Shown piece after piece: positions 1-12,219 of a DNA stretch of 41,279 nt. A model generated the notes under the pieces. The model made no database searches. It was given only the letters and a program-made list of their open reading frames with translations, and was not told the origin of the DNA. Made by a program: the position numbers and the translations under genes. Origin of the DNA: Leucocoprinus leucothites (Eukaryota > Basidiomycota > Agaricomycetes > Agaricales > Agaricaceae); the NCBI GenBank assembly GCA_013368445.1, contig JAACJO010000070.1, positions 1-41,279 of the forward strand, read 5' to 3'. Position 1 is the stretch's first letter. Every line of letters begins with the position of its first letter.

Positions 1-463
1 GGCCGAAACGGGGATCAGTGAAACTGGGAAAATGATTGTTATGCACGTTCTATCTCAGGTGCCAGTATGTCGTGAGAGTTCTTGCTTTACTGAGGAACGG
101 AGTCACTACATCATCAAAGGATCAGTGATGCATTACAACAACGGCATCAGGGGTTGCTCGCAACCTTTTCCACTCATGTCTGCTAATGGCGACAATGCCC
201 CTGATCCTCTCGGAGGGCCCAGGTTCGACATCTAGCTCAAGTTTTAATTCTCTAGAAGATGGTTATACTCAAGCATCCTGCATGATATCAACATCCACAC
301 AGTTGCATTCGACTAGTATCAGTCTCAAATCTCGTCGTCATGCATCACCAGGCCATCGCCATACCATGATGTGACACCAAGCCGAGACCACCAAGATCTG
401 TTAATGATATGTTACCATGGCTAGAGCGGCAGGTGATTTATTTAGCTCGCTCCGGAGCATACG
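1..463. other. Intergenic, no gene seen
   Basis: I see only short overlapping open frames on both strands, without splice-linked continuation or recognisable motifs. The right end is the upstream region of the membrane-protein gene. Confidence 0.5.
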
Positions 464-471
464 TATAAAAG
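464..471 (+). promoter_or_regulatory. TATA box of the membrane-protein gene
   Basis: A TATAAAAG octamer lies 66 bp before the first ATG (537). A start site about 30 bp downstream would give a leader of about 40 nt. The same octamer precedes three other genes in this window. Confidence 0.55.
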
Positions 472-536
472 AAAGATGATGGTTTTTGGTTTCGCTGTTG
501 GAAAGGGCTGCTTGATGCTGCCCTCAGTGACTCCCT

Positions 537-1957
537 ATGGACACCTACCCAGCCAATCATGCGCCTTTCTTTTATCCTCGCTCGTCACACAACAAACATC
601 CTAGAGTCGTCGTTGTCAGAGCAAATGAAACTGGTCTTTCAAATTCCGACACGACGACTTCGCATCCGCAGTCCTCGGCTCTATGGAGTAAACACGACGG
701 AGACTGGATTAAGAGCAGAGGACTCATGGCTATCACGGAGAGTAGAAGTATGCTCTTTGAATTCAATGGTAAGCTAGTATTTGACGTTCCGGGATCACAA
801 CAGCTCACAATACGCCTAGGTACTGGAATCGCTGTCGTCACATTCGACGAGTACAAAAATCCTCCTATACCAGATGCATATCACGCTCAATGGGAGTGCT
901 TTCTGGACGACGAACCCTTTCGGCACAATGTTACGAACCACCATTCACATCACAACCCCCAGCCCGACATTCCTGGAGACGGGAAGAATAAAGTTTGCCA
1001 GATCGGGTCCCTCGAAAACAGAAATCATACTCTGAGAGTAAACGTCAAGGTCAATCAAATACCCGCCCTCTTTCATAGCATTCGCTATGTGCCGTTATTA
1101 CCTCCTAGTTGTGGTAGCGACGGCTTGAATGACGCAACTGTGAGGATTGACCCTCAGGATAATTGCTTTTTCCACTCGGATCCGAGTTTCAATTGGGATT
1201 GGGGAGACAAGCCTCGGGTTAAGAGTTCTAAGTTACCCAGTTATCTCACTGTCTCGTTCTACGGTCAGTCTCCGGCTACGATACTTCCATCTAATTGACT
1301 AAACGATGCCGCAGGGCAACAACTTCAATGGATTGGAGACACAGATGACGATTTGAAAACTGAAGATGTGAAGTTTGTCCTTGACGGGAGGCAAGTTTTT
1401 GCCGTCCCCACCACCCTGAATCGACGTTTACAATCAATTCGACAACCCATAATGTATCTCAGCCACATAACCTGAGCATTTCGACGGAGAAAGGCACCTT
1501 GAAGCTTGATCATTTGTTGGTGACTACTGGCAAACCAACGCCCATCCCTCTCCGACAGTTTGATGCTAATCCCACTCCTTCCACTCGGACGCTACCTCGG
1601 GCTACCATCGCAGGTGCCATCACAGGCAGTATTGTGGGGTTAGCCCTCCTGGTTTTAGCATTCTTTCTGATTTGTAGGTCTATACGAAGGCGGCGACGGC
1701 CGGAGGACTGGAAGGATTCGGCACTCCCTTCCTTAATTGAGCATCCAGGCTCAAGGACGTCCTCACGATCCTCGTTTAGCCGCGGGTTTGTGACAGGTGA
1801 TATTGAATATAATCCTGAAGCCCAAAAGAAGATGGATGCGCTCGATGCTCAGCCTGTCATTACGCGGCCTCCATCGGCGGTCATCCTCCACGCTGATAGT
1901 GGGCTGAGAATTCGATTCCCAGTGTCCGATATACCACCTCAATATACACAGATTTAA
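537..1957 (+). CDS. Single-pass membrane protein with extracellular beta-sandwich-like region
   Basis: Three exons fit: 537-1263, 1315-1394 and 1463-1957 (about 433 aa). The first intron (1264-1314) has a clear GACTAAAC branch site; the second (1395-1462) restores the frame. The N-terminal two thirds are hydrophilic with sequons and a 'NHTLRVNV' strand of the kind seen in carbohydrate-binding-like domains of basidiomycete membrane proteins. A transmembrane helix (AGAITGSIVGLALLVLAFFL) is followed by a stop-transfer stretch RRRRRPEDW and a Ser-rich cytosolic tail ending PPQYTQI. Odd points: the 537 start gives no signal peptide, while the ATG at 559 gives a hydrophobic start (MRLSFILA) in another frame. 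Also, intron 2 could instead be exonic sequence carrying a frameshift, because a shifted frame there reads sensibly (TFTINSTTHNVSQPHNL). The ligand is unknown. The membrane topology is well supported; the exact 5' structure is not. Confidence 0.65.
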
Positions 1958-2668
1958 TTAAAACTATACCTCTCAGCTGAATCGCGACCATCCCTTTCCC
2001 CAGCAGTCCTGCCGTTAGCTTCCTCGGACACTGATAATAACAAGCATTGCGCGGAGGAAGGACACAATATACTGCACTACACGCAGTAGAGCATGCCACA
2101 ACAACATTACCCTCGATACTCTAGCTCGAAAGAAGCTCAGCAGGCTTCATTGGCTTTTACATAAGAGGTCAGACACGTTCGACTCACCGGTTTTGGCAGT
2201 AGTGAAGGTGGATTCACACATCAGCGGGTATTACCTAGAACTCCGACCATTTGTCTGAGCATCGAGATGAGAGGAAATAAGTGGGACCATATAGTTTTCA
2301 GAGTGCAATCTATATATTAGTCTGTACACGATTGAACTGTCGAAAGTCAAACCAGCGTTGTGGCATGATACTCGAGTATATACATACTGTTTTCAGTAGG
2401 GTCACTTCTTAGGCCTTGTCACCCGTCGGCGCCTCGGCAATCACCGGATGTGGCCAGTTACCGTCTTGGACTCCGCGATGTGCCAACATTATTGATTCTT
2501 CTGCGGTGGTCTGCCTGCCTTCATACCTGTTGTGCTTAAAAGTATATCTTGGTACATAATCTTTCAGACAACCTGTCGGAGAAGTGGCCAGTTGCAACTG
2601 CTGCTCCTCATGTCGTAACGCTCTCTTTTAGATAATCCCACCCAGGCTTTGAAACCACTTAAGTATAT
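1958..2668. other. Intergenic spacer
   Basis: No convincing coding signal. The right end, with a TATATAT-like stretch at about 2663-2670, adjoins the transporter start. Confidence 0.5.
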
Positions 2669-4788
2669 ATGCCTTCTCCCATCCGTCTAGTAGAAGTTCC
2701 CCCCGCATCGTTTCGTTCCTTACCTCCGGCTAAGCCCCATGACTCCCCCACCCAGTCAACTATGCATACCCCAGCCACTCTGAGCCTGGAACATTCCCAG
2801 ATAATCGACGAAGTGGAATACGTAATCGTTTCGCCTTCAGAGGAGACCATAACGGAGGAGGAATCAAATAAGGGGCCCTGGCTAATTGTTATTGGGACGT
2901 GAGTTGTACGTAGATAGTTCTACTCAGCTCTTCGTAATCAGCTTTTCAGCTGGCTGGTACAATTTTGCACGTATGGGTTAGTATTTTTGCAACCACGGTG
3001 CGGTTAATGGACCAACCTGACGCATGTTCAGCTATGTCTCCGCTTTTGGAGTTTACCAAGATCACTACACTCGGGAATTCCTGCCCAACAGATCACCTTC
3101 TGAAATCAGGTGAGCGCATTGACAAAAACAACGTTTCGATACTGACACTGCTGTGTGTAGTTGGATAGGCAGCGTTCAACTTTTTCTTCAGTACGCTCTC
3201 GGAGTCGTCGTTGGGAGGATATACGATCTCGGATATTTGTGAGTTACGGACCTTTGTGGCATTGCTGCGGGTAGAAATAAGACGTTAAAAAACTTATCGC
3301 GGCAGTCACTATTTGATCGGAGTTGGCACTATCCTCCAGACGGTGTCTTTGTTCATGCTTTCGCTCACGCGGCCTCACCATTATCCTGAGGTTAATCGCT
3401 CATCCAGATCCTTGAAGTAATTCAATATCTCTGAAATTTAAACACAGATTTTTCTTGCACAAGCTGTCGGAATGGGACTCGGGCAGGCAATGTTATTTTT
3501 GCCCTCACTTAGCATCGTTTCCCATCATTTTAAAAGACGTCGAGCAATGGCGACAGGTGTTGCCGTTTCGGTATGTACCTGTAACCTGCTTCTCTGAGCT
3601 CGTTCTCATCCTTCTGACGTTGGACGTCATCTACGGTTCTAGGGTGCTTCTGTAGGGGGCATCGTTTGGCCGATAATCTTGAACCAGGCTAGTCGAAAAT
3701 TGGACTTTCCAAACGCCATCCGGATATCTGCAGCTATTCTCTGCACGTTCCTCGTTCTGGCGAACTCTCTTTACTCAATAGCGATCCCTAAACGCGAGGC
3801 TGTCCAGGTCGGGCTCCAGCATAAACCTAATTTTCGCGTCATCCGGACGGACTGGGCCTATTTGGCCTCAATTCTGTCGTGAGTAATTCTTTTCCGTGTG
3901 CTTCTGCACACCAAGGCAGCTGCTGCTGATCTACTTGTACCAGTGCATTTTGCATCAATCTTGGTCTCTTCTTTCCCTGTGAGCATTAGCATCTCGTGGC
4001 TAGTGCACCTGCTAATTTTTCATATACAAGATTTCTATCTCCAGTCTTACGCACTCTCCGAGGGATTGGAATCATCTTTCGTTCTCTATCTTGTGCGTTT
4101 TCTCAGATTTTCCATCTCTCCGTGAGAACCCGACTCATCGTCGTGGTGAAGCTTGCTATTCTCAACGCAGGCAGCGTCTTTGGACGTGTTCTTCCGAGCT
4201 TTCTTGCGGATAAACTTGGTGTATATAACGTGCTACTTCCCTCGCTTTATATCTCTTCAGGACTTGGGTTCGCACTTTTTGGTATTCATACTTCAGCTCG
4301 GCTGGCAGTATTTGCACTGCTTTATGGGTTTTGGTCGGGGTCATGTATGTTCATTCAGCTCATGTCGCGTTTCCAAGCCAGAATCCTGAAATTTGCTTCC
4401 TTAGATGTTTCCCTCATTCCTTCCCTCCTCGTACAACTCAGTTCGGATCCAGGCGAACTCGGGTACGTCATAAATTTTGCCCTTGTGACCCGGTAATTCC
4501 GTACTGATCACTTTACCTCAAGCGTCAGAATGGGAATAGCATTCTCCATCGTGGCAATTTCCCTTCTGGGTGGGACTCCAATAGAAGGCATGTTTTTGGG
4601 AGCGGATGGGAAGTCTTTGGAGTGGAGCCATCCTATCTTGTTCTGTGGCGTACGTGGCTCTCTCACCTCGCCGGACCACGCTGAGAGCATCTTATCGCTA
4701 GGTTATTATCACATGTGGTTCCTTTGGTATGACAATATCCAAGTATTTGTTCATTCGAAGCCGTCGGGCACATAGCAGATGGGTGTAA
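2669..4788 (+). CDS. MFS transporter, monocarboxylate (MCT/MCH) type
   Basis: Thirteen exons join into an uninterrupted 472-aa protein: 2669-2898, 2950-2976, 3032-3109, 3161-3238, 3306-3390, 3448-3570, 3643-3878, 3944-3978, 4031-4092, 4152-4344, 4405-4462, 4523-4649, 4702-4788. Every junction has GT...AG and keeps frame. An N-terminal cytosolic segment of about 70 residues leads into TM1 (WLVQFCTYGYVSAFGVYQDH), typical of fungal monocarboxylate-transporter-like proteins such as MCH and riboflavin-transporter relatives. Later landmarks are GSVQLFLQYALGVVVGRIYD, a basic HHFKRRRAMATGVAVSGAS loop, the central loop, YALSEGL, and NAGSVFGRVLPSFLADKLG. The protein ends in a basic SRRAHSRWV tail. It should be a 12-TM plasma- or organelle-membrane carrier; the substrate cannot be read from sequence. 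The 3' end is 112 bp from the 3' end of the convergent CSE1 gene. No lesion was found. Confidence 0.9.
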
Positions 4789-4900
4789 GTATGATCAAAC
4801 AAGTCGAATGAATGCGTTGAATGGAAGCATTATATTCCGGACGATATACATTGGGGCGCTGGTAGTCCAAATCAAGGTGTATAGTGTAACAAAACGGGAT

Positions 4901-7900
4901 CTAAGCCTGATTCGTCAAAGCCTGAACTTGATTTCCGTATTGTTTTTGTAAATTCTCGAGCTGCTCTTGGAAAAATTGCTGGGGATTAGAAATATATGCG
5001 ACTGGGTCAGCTTCTTGGCTTTCTGAAGCCGCGAGTCGAGAATACGCGGCTTGGTAGCCAGCTGTTTGTTCTTCGTAGTCAATCTCCGTAATTCCTGCGT
5101 GAGGGTCCGCGTCCGTTTTCTTCGACAGGTGTTGGGGCTCGCTGAATAACTTGCTGACCGCCTGGTATGCTCGTGGCCTAGAGTACTCGTTAGAGAAGGG
5201 CAGCGAGTTTTTTGTCAACCGTACCATGTTTGTATAAATGGTTCCTGCATCATGTACTTGCTTTGGCATAAGAGTCGGATCAACCCGACGGCAGCGAGCT
5301 TCCTGTCCCGATGAGGGACTTTGGGCGCTTGAGGAATAACGAAATTGATCAAAATCTGGGACCAGAGCCTGGACGCGCAATGATATCAGTGGCGGGGAAA
5401 TTCGGTACTTGAAACTACATACTGTTGCTGAATACCCTCGATTATAGAAATCATGTAATCCGGCCCGAGACCGTCAACGTTGAGAGCGATACAATAGAGG
5501 ATGAAGCGAGCAAACAGATATTCGTATGTGGGCGTTTTGCTAGTTTGCATCCGTGTAAGAAGTGTCATGATGACTGGCCTCATATATTGTTGTAGATCAC
5601 CACTGGGCGAGGATCTCTTAGATTGGACTCTAGTGTCAATGGACAACGAGCACTCACGGTTTGACGTACATCACAACAGAATTCAAAAGCTCGAAGCCCC
5701 AAGTGTCATTGGTCTTTGATGGGATCAATCTCTGTTGAACGACTGCAAGTACTGAGGCCACCTGGCCCTGTTCAAGCATCGACCTACTATCACGGGCGAG
5801 GAAAGCTTTCAACAGCTTCACTAGGCCAGGTATACTTCCCTTTTGTTGCCAGATCGAGGGGGTCAGGAGGAAGGGAAGTAAACTCCGATACTCTGCGGGT
5901 ACGTCGTTTGAATGCAATTCAAGCATTTGAGCTAAAATTTGGAACGAATACGGAATATATTCTGCATTCAGACGGATTGAGTATTCTCCGTGTAGCGAGA
6001 GAGGACGGCAACTCACGGTCAATATCCTGTTGAAGAATAAAGGTAAAGGGTCCGAAAAGGGCTTGTTCAAAGATGGGTAGCGTAGTAGGAGACCCAGCGA
6101 CAACGAATCTGGAATTACGAGATGAGATTGGATCAAATAGATCGTCGTATTTAGAGATGGAATCGAAGGATGAAACTTTATCAAAGAAGGTAAAATACCT
6201 CATGAGCCCAGCAATACTCTCAAAAATGTATTGGTCAAAGTGAGGGTTGCTCGGGTTCTTTGCGATAGTGCCGAGAATGTTGACAAAACGACTCAAAATC
6301 TCTTGATATCCTGGTGTGAGTGTTTGTCTCGCCGTCAGAACGACACGCATGGCACCTTGCGATGAAACTCAGCAACTAACAACGCTGGGGAGAGGGAAGG
6401 AAATACTGACAGCGCATGAGGTGGTCGTTCTCTGCCATCTTTTCAGGACTTGTCGCGGACTCGATCCGGGAGAGAATGGTGCTGAGGAGTTCGGCAGCAA
6501 ATTCGTGGATGTCAGCTTGAGAGAAGCTAACCACACATGTGAGATTAATTCACACTCAGACCGAGCAGCGCGCACATAAGAAGACCATTCTGCTTGATGA
6601 GTAGGATACGGTCGATCGCGATCGCGGCATAGGTATGGGTCACGTAATTATCGGATTTGAGATGTCTGGCAAGGTGTGGGAGGACGGCGAGAAGTTGCTC
6701 TTTGGTCAACTAATAACTAGGTCAGGGAGAAAGCTCTAAAGATACAGCTAGCACGAACTTGATTTCGGAAAGTATAGAGGAAGCGAATGGCGTCGACCTG
6801 CAGAATGGGGTGAACTGACCCATCTGGTGCTTGTAAGTCCTGAAAAATGTGTTCAGAGAAGAACTGCACGACGTCTACGAGAGGATTAGTTGACGTGACA
6901 CCATGCTTTGAAAATGTCAGTTTGCGTAACAGGAGTGACAGGAAAAATTTACCTTTGTTGTCGATCCCTTTGTTGCGACGGCAGTCATCATGAATATAGC
7001 ACTATCCTTTGCCTTCCAGTTGACTGTCGTATTGCCTTGATACGTGGCGAGATCGGTGGCAATAAAGGAACCAACAATCTCTGTTGTCTCTACTTCATGG
7101 CCGGCACCAACGAGGGATCGAAGGACATCGGCAGCCGCTTGCCGTCGACCTCCGTTATCAAGACCTGCGGATGAAACAGCGAGGTCCACTCTGATGTACT
7201 CCAGCGGATCATCCTCAAATTGTTCGACTTCGTGTTCCCGCAGAGTTACGTTTGGAACCACTACACCTTGGACAATGGCTTGAATGGTGTCTTTAGAGGA
7301 AAAGATCGGCTTATAATAGCCTGAATGTATAGCGGTCGAGACGAACGTAAGAGCTTGAGACACAAGCTGCAAATGACTAGTCAATTATATAGTTTAGTAC
7401 AAGAGATGTTTGATATCCTACGTGGTCATCTGAAATGCTTGGCATTTTATTCGCGCCGATTAGGGACCAGACCTTCTGAAGGAGCGTCTCCACAGCTGGA
7501 GACTTTTGAAGCTGATCCGGGTAGAGCTTGATGAATAGCTGAGAAAGTGTAAGTACAATCAATCGACATCAGTGAGGGAAACGACTGACCTCCGCTATTT
7601 CCAGGATCACAGTCTTTACTTGAGCTGGGAGGGAAGGTGCGGCGTCGTCTGGCTGAAGCTCCGGTCAAAAAACTGCCGATCACTGATAATTGGAATCACT
7701 TGCGTCCTGTCGAAGCTCCACAGGGTCCCAGTCCAAGAAACTGAAGAAGCATCCTTCATTTCCAAGAAATACCGCATAATTATCTTCGATTGCCGGTGGG
7801 AGATCCTGACAAGTCAAATCATAGAAAATGTCGAAGAGAAGAACCATTGCTTGAGCAAGCTGTGGATAATTTGATGATGGAGGTGTTGAAAGAAGAAGTT

Positions 7901-8558
7901 GCGATGTTTGACGGAAAAGACCAAAGAATGGATCCATAAATTTGGAAAGGACAAAGTTGATAACAGTGAAGAGTGGATCCGAGCGGACTTGTGCGCGCCA
8001 TGGACGGAAGATCGAGTGAGCTGTTTCTAGAACACCAATATTGATATTGTAATCACTTGCAGACAGTGATGCGACCAGTTGCTTTCAAGGGAGCGTCAGT
8101 TGATCGCGCCGCTGACTGAAGAGGGCACGACGCACATCAATAAGATCGGGCCAGTTCTTTGGAAAGTCGAGTTCCGCAATGAGCGACACGGATTCTGCGA
8201 TCTGCATACGTATAGTTTTGTCTGTCGGATTGGACAGGCTGAGCATGGCAGGCACCAGCTGTCCCCTCAACGCCACTTTATCTTGCTCCAGAAGAGGTTG
8301 AACTTCCTACACAAGACTATTGTTAGTGAAGAATGAGGTATATTGGTTGCCCACCTCTTCCCATCGAGTTTTTGCAATATTCTTGAGGTAGATACTCGCC
8401 GCTAATCTTGCGGAGCGGTCCTGCGATGAGTTGAGAACGAGTTGGAGTAGAACTCCAAGAAAGCCGGGCTGCGTGGAAACCGCGCTCAGAGCATGCTCTG
8501 CCTCTTTCCTTGTATCAGGCTTCAACGATGCGACGAGGAGCTTTGGAAGGTCTGCCAT
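4901..8558 (-). CDS. CSE1: Exportin-2 / importin-alpha re-exporter
   Basis: Fifteen exons (8558-8355, 8306-8136, 8081-7704, 7658-7590, 7538-7422, 7366-6953, 6905-6759, 6709-6576, 6526-6411, 6355-6199, 6108-6017, 5931-5658, 5629-5423, 5368-5225, 5177-4901) join in frame to 966 aa, close to the roughly 960 aa of yeast Cse1. The protein is a HEAT-repeat karyopherin that returns importin-alpha from nucleus to cytoplasm with Ran-GTP. An importin-beta N-terminal domain (about residues 20-95, with ARLAASIYLKNIAKTRWEE) is followed by family landmarks FRNQLTKEQLL, VTHTYAAIAIDRILL and AENDHLMRCAMRVVLTARQ, then the C-terminal CAS domain (GLIRLLCQSKYM, then YISNPQQFF). One intron (7703-7659) appears to use a GC donor (GCAAGT). 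All family blocks are intact. The promoter must lie in the 328 bp between this start and the 3' end of the upstream small gene. Confidence 0.97.
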
Positions 8559-8705
8559 TATAAGGGTGGAGGAGGTTCAAATGATAGAAGATCTTCGAAA
8601 GTGCTCAGACGCGTCCCGCTAAGAGCCACGTGATCAAAATGATCTAGCAATTAAAATATTCATTAATTTACCCAAAAAAACAATAGCTATAGAAATTGGA
8701 CAACT

Positions 8706-8743
8706 ATCACTGAACGACAAACACATCACTGAAGAACAAACAC
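8706..8743. repeat. Two-copy 19-bp tandem repeat
   Basis: Two adjacent 19-bp units (8706-8724 and 8725-8743) differ at two positions. They lie upstream of CSE1, within its presumed promoter interval or the 3' flank of the small cysteine-rich gene. Confidence 0.7.
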
Positions 8744-8886
8744 AGAAGATACGGAAGTAGGACTAGAAGGGGATCCAAGCAAATTATTAGTTGTAAAGGA
8801 TCTGAAAATATGCAAATATGAAGGCAGCCCCGGGAGGCTGATTATTATCGGACCACCGAAATCGTATTGAAAGACTGGGCGAAAAG

Positions 8887-9213
8887 TCACCCACGACAAG
8901 CTGAGCACTGAGTAGTTGACTGAGTTGAAACCGTGGTTTTTGCTGGCCTGAGCCTGATAGAAGACTTAGTGACGCAATTATAGCCCCGGCACTAATTCAC
9001 TTACCACTGCAAGCAAGTCGCCGTGCAATTTGGGCAGGACGGGTCGTGGCGAGAGCTATATCGGCATTTGTTGGAGCCGCAGTCGACCTACGAGTTGTTG
9101 CGTCTTGAGCAGGAGTGTAGCAAGAATGAAAATACCAGACGTACGCGCTCATCAGACACTGGGGTCTCGTGGCCACAAGAATACTTTGTGCACTTGACGT
9201 CACGGTAGCACAT
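8887..9213 (-). CDS. Small cysteine-rich protein, 72 aa, probable metal-binding
   Basis: Three exons, 9213-9145, 9087-9005 and 8953-8887, with introns of 57 and 51 nt (donors GTACGT and GTAAGT, acceptors GTAG and TCAG), join in frame into 72 residues from ATG to TGA. Cysteines fall at 2, 8, 13, 26, 31, 41, 44, 48, 67 and 70, and histidines at 15 and 37. The core reads VDCGSNKCRYSSRHDPSC, followed by PNCTATCLQWLRPA. The CxH, CxxC and CxxC spacings suggest zinc binding rather than a secreted disulfide protein, and no signal peptide is visible. A TATA box lies 113-120 bp upstream, leaving a leader of about 85 nt. The pattern resembles small uncharacterised proteins I associate with Agaricomycete genomes, but I cannot name a family or function. 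Codon-phase-consistent splicing of three tiny exons plus the TATA box makes chance unlikely. Confidence 0.78.
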
Positions 9214-9325
9214 GTCGGGAATTATGGAGTACTAGTTGTAACGGGTGCTTGAGAGATGAAAGCACGTTTCGATACGTGGATGGTTGGTTGTGGGTAGTCC
9301 GGTGTATCTGTGCAAAGTAGGAGGA

Positions 9326-9333
9326 TTTTTATA
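9326..9333 (-). promoter_or_regulatory. TATA box of the small cysteine-rich gene
   Basis: TATAAAAA on the minus strand, ending 113 bp before the start codon at 9213. It supports transcription of a gene that ORF-length filters would miss. Confidence 0.6.
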
Positions 9334-12219
9334 CACGTACTCCCCGCAGAGAGCTCTCTTGAAAAAGGGTTCATCGTGGCAGTCATCCGGCCAAATCTCT
9401 TGTGGGCCAGAAGCCACTCAAGTCACCACCTACTTGGTACAAGATCTCTGATTCTGATCGAGGTAGCGAATGCAGATCGCGGAATACTTTGGGTTTCTGG
9501 GAAATGACATGGAATGGGGCTAACTAGCTGAGAAATTTTTGGATCACTTCCAGGGTGCCGAAAGATGTAAGGGTTGTTCTCTGGCTCAAGTGTTGAACGT
9601 TCAGATTCATCGACGTGTAAGCCAGAATTACTTACGTTTTTAAGATCGTAGTGGAAAAGTCGTACGCCTTGCCTCTCAGTAGAGGTGTGCTGAGAGCATA
9701 CGGTATATCTATATTGTTAAACGGGTTGAACAATGTCAAGTTGACCAGCCCCCTCGCCGTGAATGAGCTTCAAGTACTAAGTCTTACAAACCACCTCGGC
9801 AGGTTTAGCTCATACGGGCGCGTCCGAAGAAGAAGAGCTGATAAGCGCTGCGGAGTAGTAGCCAACACGAACGTCAATCTTTCCGCCCTCCTTACTCACC
9901 TGAACCATGACGTTTACAAGTGATCTCTTCCCTCGGTCTCCGACGCCTCTTTGCGCTCGATAGTTTTTGGCAACAAAGATCTGCACTATTTCCCTAGCCT
10001 TGACGTATACCCACAGCTTGCAGCACTTTGTTCTCCTTTGCGATCCACGCCACTTCCATCGCATCTAACAAGTAAGCTCTAGTTAGTGTTTATCCCCACA
10101 ACGGATCAGTAAAGTTCCGAGAGCAACCCTGGATAGATTTCCATGACTACTACCAATTCGGCTCAAATATCCAGGCTCTGTAATCATCGAACTTGGTGAG
10201 TACCATGTCCTCCGACACTTCATGGGATTGGCAGATTATGCCAAGCCCTATGTGGACGGTCTGAGTGGCAGCTAGCTCCCTTGATTCATGTTGTATGGCA
10301 AACAGCTGCAGAGGAATCGAGGAATGCCGGCCCTGATCCGCCTCGGCCATGTTTGGAGAATGCTTTTGTTTGTCGGATGCCAATGAATTAAGTGAAGGGT
10401 TTTTGGGACCCAAGATTCAGTCCCAAGTGACAGCGAAAATGGATTTCTTTTAGAGTTCTTGGTTAGAGCCGATTCATCCATCGAGTCGTCTCCTCCACGG
10501 ATCGCCACGTGGTTTCTCAATCGCCCTAACTAATAATGAGGATCCTTGTCAAGTATACAAAAATAATTACTGATGAACTCTCTTTCCCTACGATATGATA
10601 AGTAGATTCCTTGCAGCCTGCCAGGAGGTGGCGTGCCAGATGGATTTGCACCACGTTTGACGTAACCACTCGAGAATGATCAATACCATCACTCTGGCTG
10701 AATGGCGACAAGTCGTGCCAGTTTCAATTTTCGCCTTTAGGTGAGTCGCGGAGTATGAGGGAACATTTCCATCATTGTTATTCGTCATGATCGCTTCTTT
10801 TAGAGAAAGAACGTTTTTCAATCAGGTTATCTCGTTCACGGCTAGCCAGTACGCCCATTCAAACGCTTCTCCTTCAAGAAGTCAGAAGCAGATGTGACTC
10901 CACGATGGCATAGAGACGGTACCGGTCGTCAAGGGTAACCTAGGTTCATCCCGCAAAGCACGCAGACATGACCGAGATAAGTGGTCATCCAAGTCCATCC
11001 TAGAGCCCTTGCTCGACTGCTGGCTGTCAAAGGGACATGGATGAGTAAGGCCATGTTCGGGAGGGCCATGTGGAAGGAATTAATGAAAAGTATGCCATCA
11101 AGAATCTTACCATTAAGCCGAGCCGAGATTTTCTTAAGCTTCCCGCGTTATGCTCTCTCGTTTGTCCTGCAGCGAGGTCAGAGTACGTACTGAATTTACA
11201 CATCACCTTTTCGCATTTTGCTGAGAAATCAGGAACGAACCCGAAAGCGACAAGAAATGATGGTTCTAGCATTCATTAAGCCTGACATCAAACACTTAAT
11301 GAGACAAAAATTTTCTCAGAGAAGAATTCACGATACCTCGATGCAAGCCTGTTCATCGTTCCAAGGTAGTGGAATGATGGCATGCACAGAGCCAGAAGCC
11401 TTGCCTAACTGTCAGCTCAATCAAACAGTGAGCCGTACAGGAACCTGATTTCACCGGGGCGTAGGATCTTCCTTGAAACAAAAGCACATTGCAGAGTTTG
11501 AGTAAGCAAGGCGGCGAGGAGAATGAGTAATTGTGAGTCTAAGCGTCTATTTGTTCAATTTGTAAGGTTTGATGGTATCAGATCACGGCGTTAGTGGCAC
11601 CCGGTTCACTGCCACTCGCTCGGGCCGTGTTGAAATCTACGTCCTGAGAGTCTGATTAGTAGCGCTGCCAGACGACGGAGGCGTCGCTGCCCTGGTCGTC
11701 TCATGCCCCGAGAACGGATAATAATATAGAACTCACAAGTGTTATGAGTAAATGCTGCCAGGGGGAACGCTAAACATGAAGCTTTGAAGGACGCCGCGGC
11801 AAGCAGAGTTTGAATAACCTCTCAGAGTGGCAGTGACAACTAGCGCTTGAGGCGATGCTTCATGGTGAGCCTAATCCACGTTCGCTCAAGCTCAGTTGTG
11901 GATTTCAGGCACATCAATGCGTTGAAGTCCGCACCTAACCAGGTTCAGACATCAATCCCAGCTTAGAAGTCGAGATTGAAGGCGCTCCAAGAGTCAAGCG
12001 TGCATTTGCTGATGATCTATCCATTGCATGATGTTCTTTGAACAATGAAAACAAATGGAAGTGGCGATAAATGATCTGTTTACCATATTCTTTTAGATAC
12101 AAAATAGGATGGTATATTCCAAATCCATATCATTCAATCTCACTAGAAGGATAGGACATCGCACTCCGTTGAGCATGCAAGCTGCATCGTGTGGTGCGGG
12201 TGTTTGACTTGTGCAATGA
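9334..12219. other. Gene-poor interval, nothing recognised
   Basis: About 2.9 kb with only short, mutually overlapping open frames on both strands. I could not link any into a spliced protein with a recognisable domain. No tRNA-like cloverleaf, terminal repeats or transposase motif was seen by eye. Confidence 0.5.

Noticed and set aside
559..777. Alternative start giving a hydrophobic N-terminus for the first gene
   Set aside because: It is in a different frame from the extracellular domain and I found no intron joining the two. Kept only as a caveat.
8997..9203. 68-codon minus frame across the small cysteine-rich gene
   Set aside because: It is a different frame that reads through both exons and the intron; the spliced frame is better supported by cysteine pattern, splice sites and TATA box.
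9651..11448. Several 60-90 codon open frames in the 9.3-12.2 kb interval
   Set aside because: They overlap on both strands, lack splice partners, and show no motif or biased composition beyond chance.
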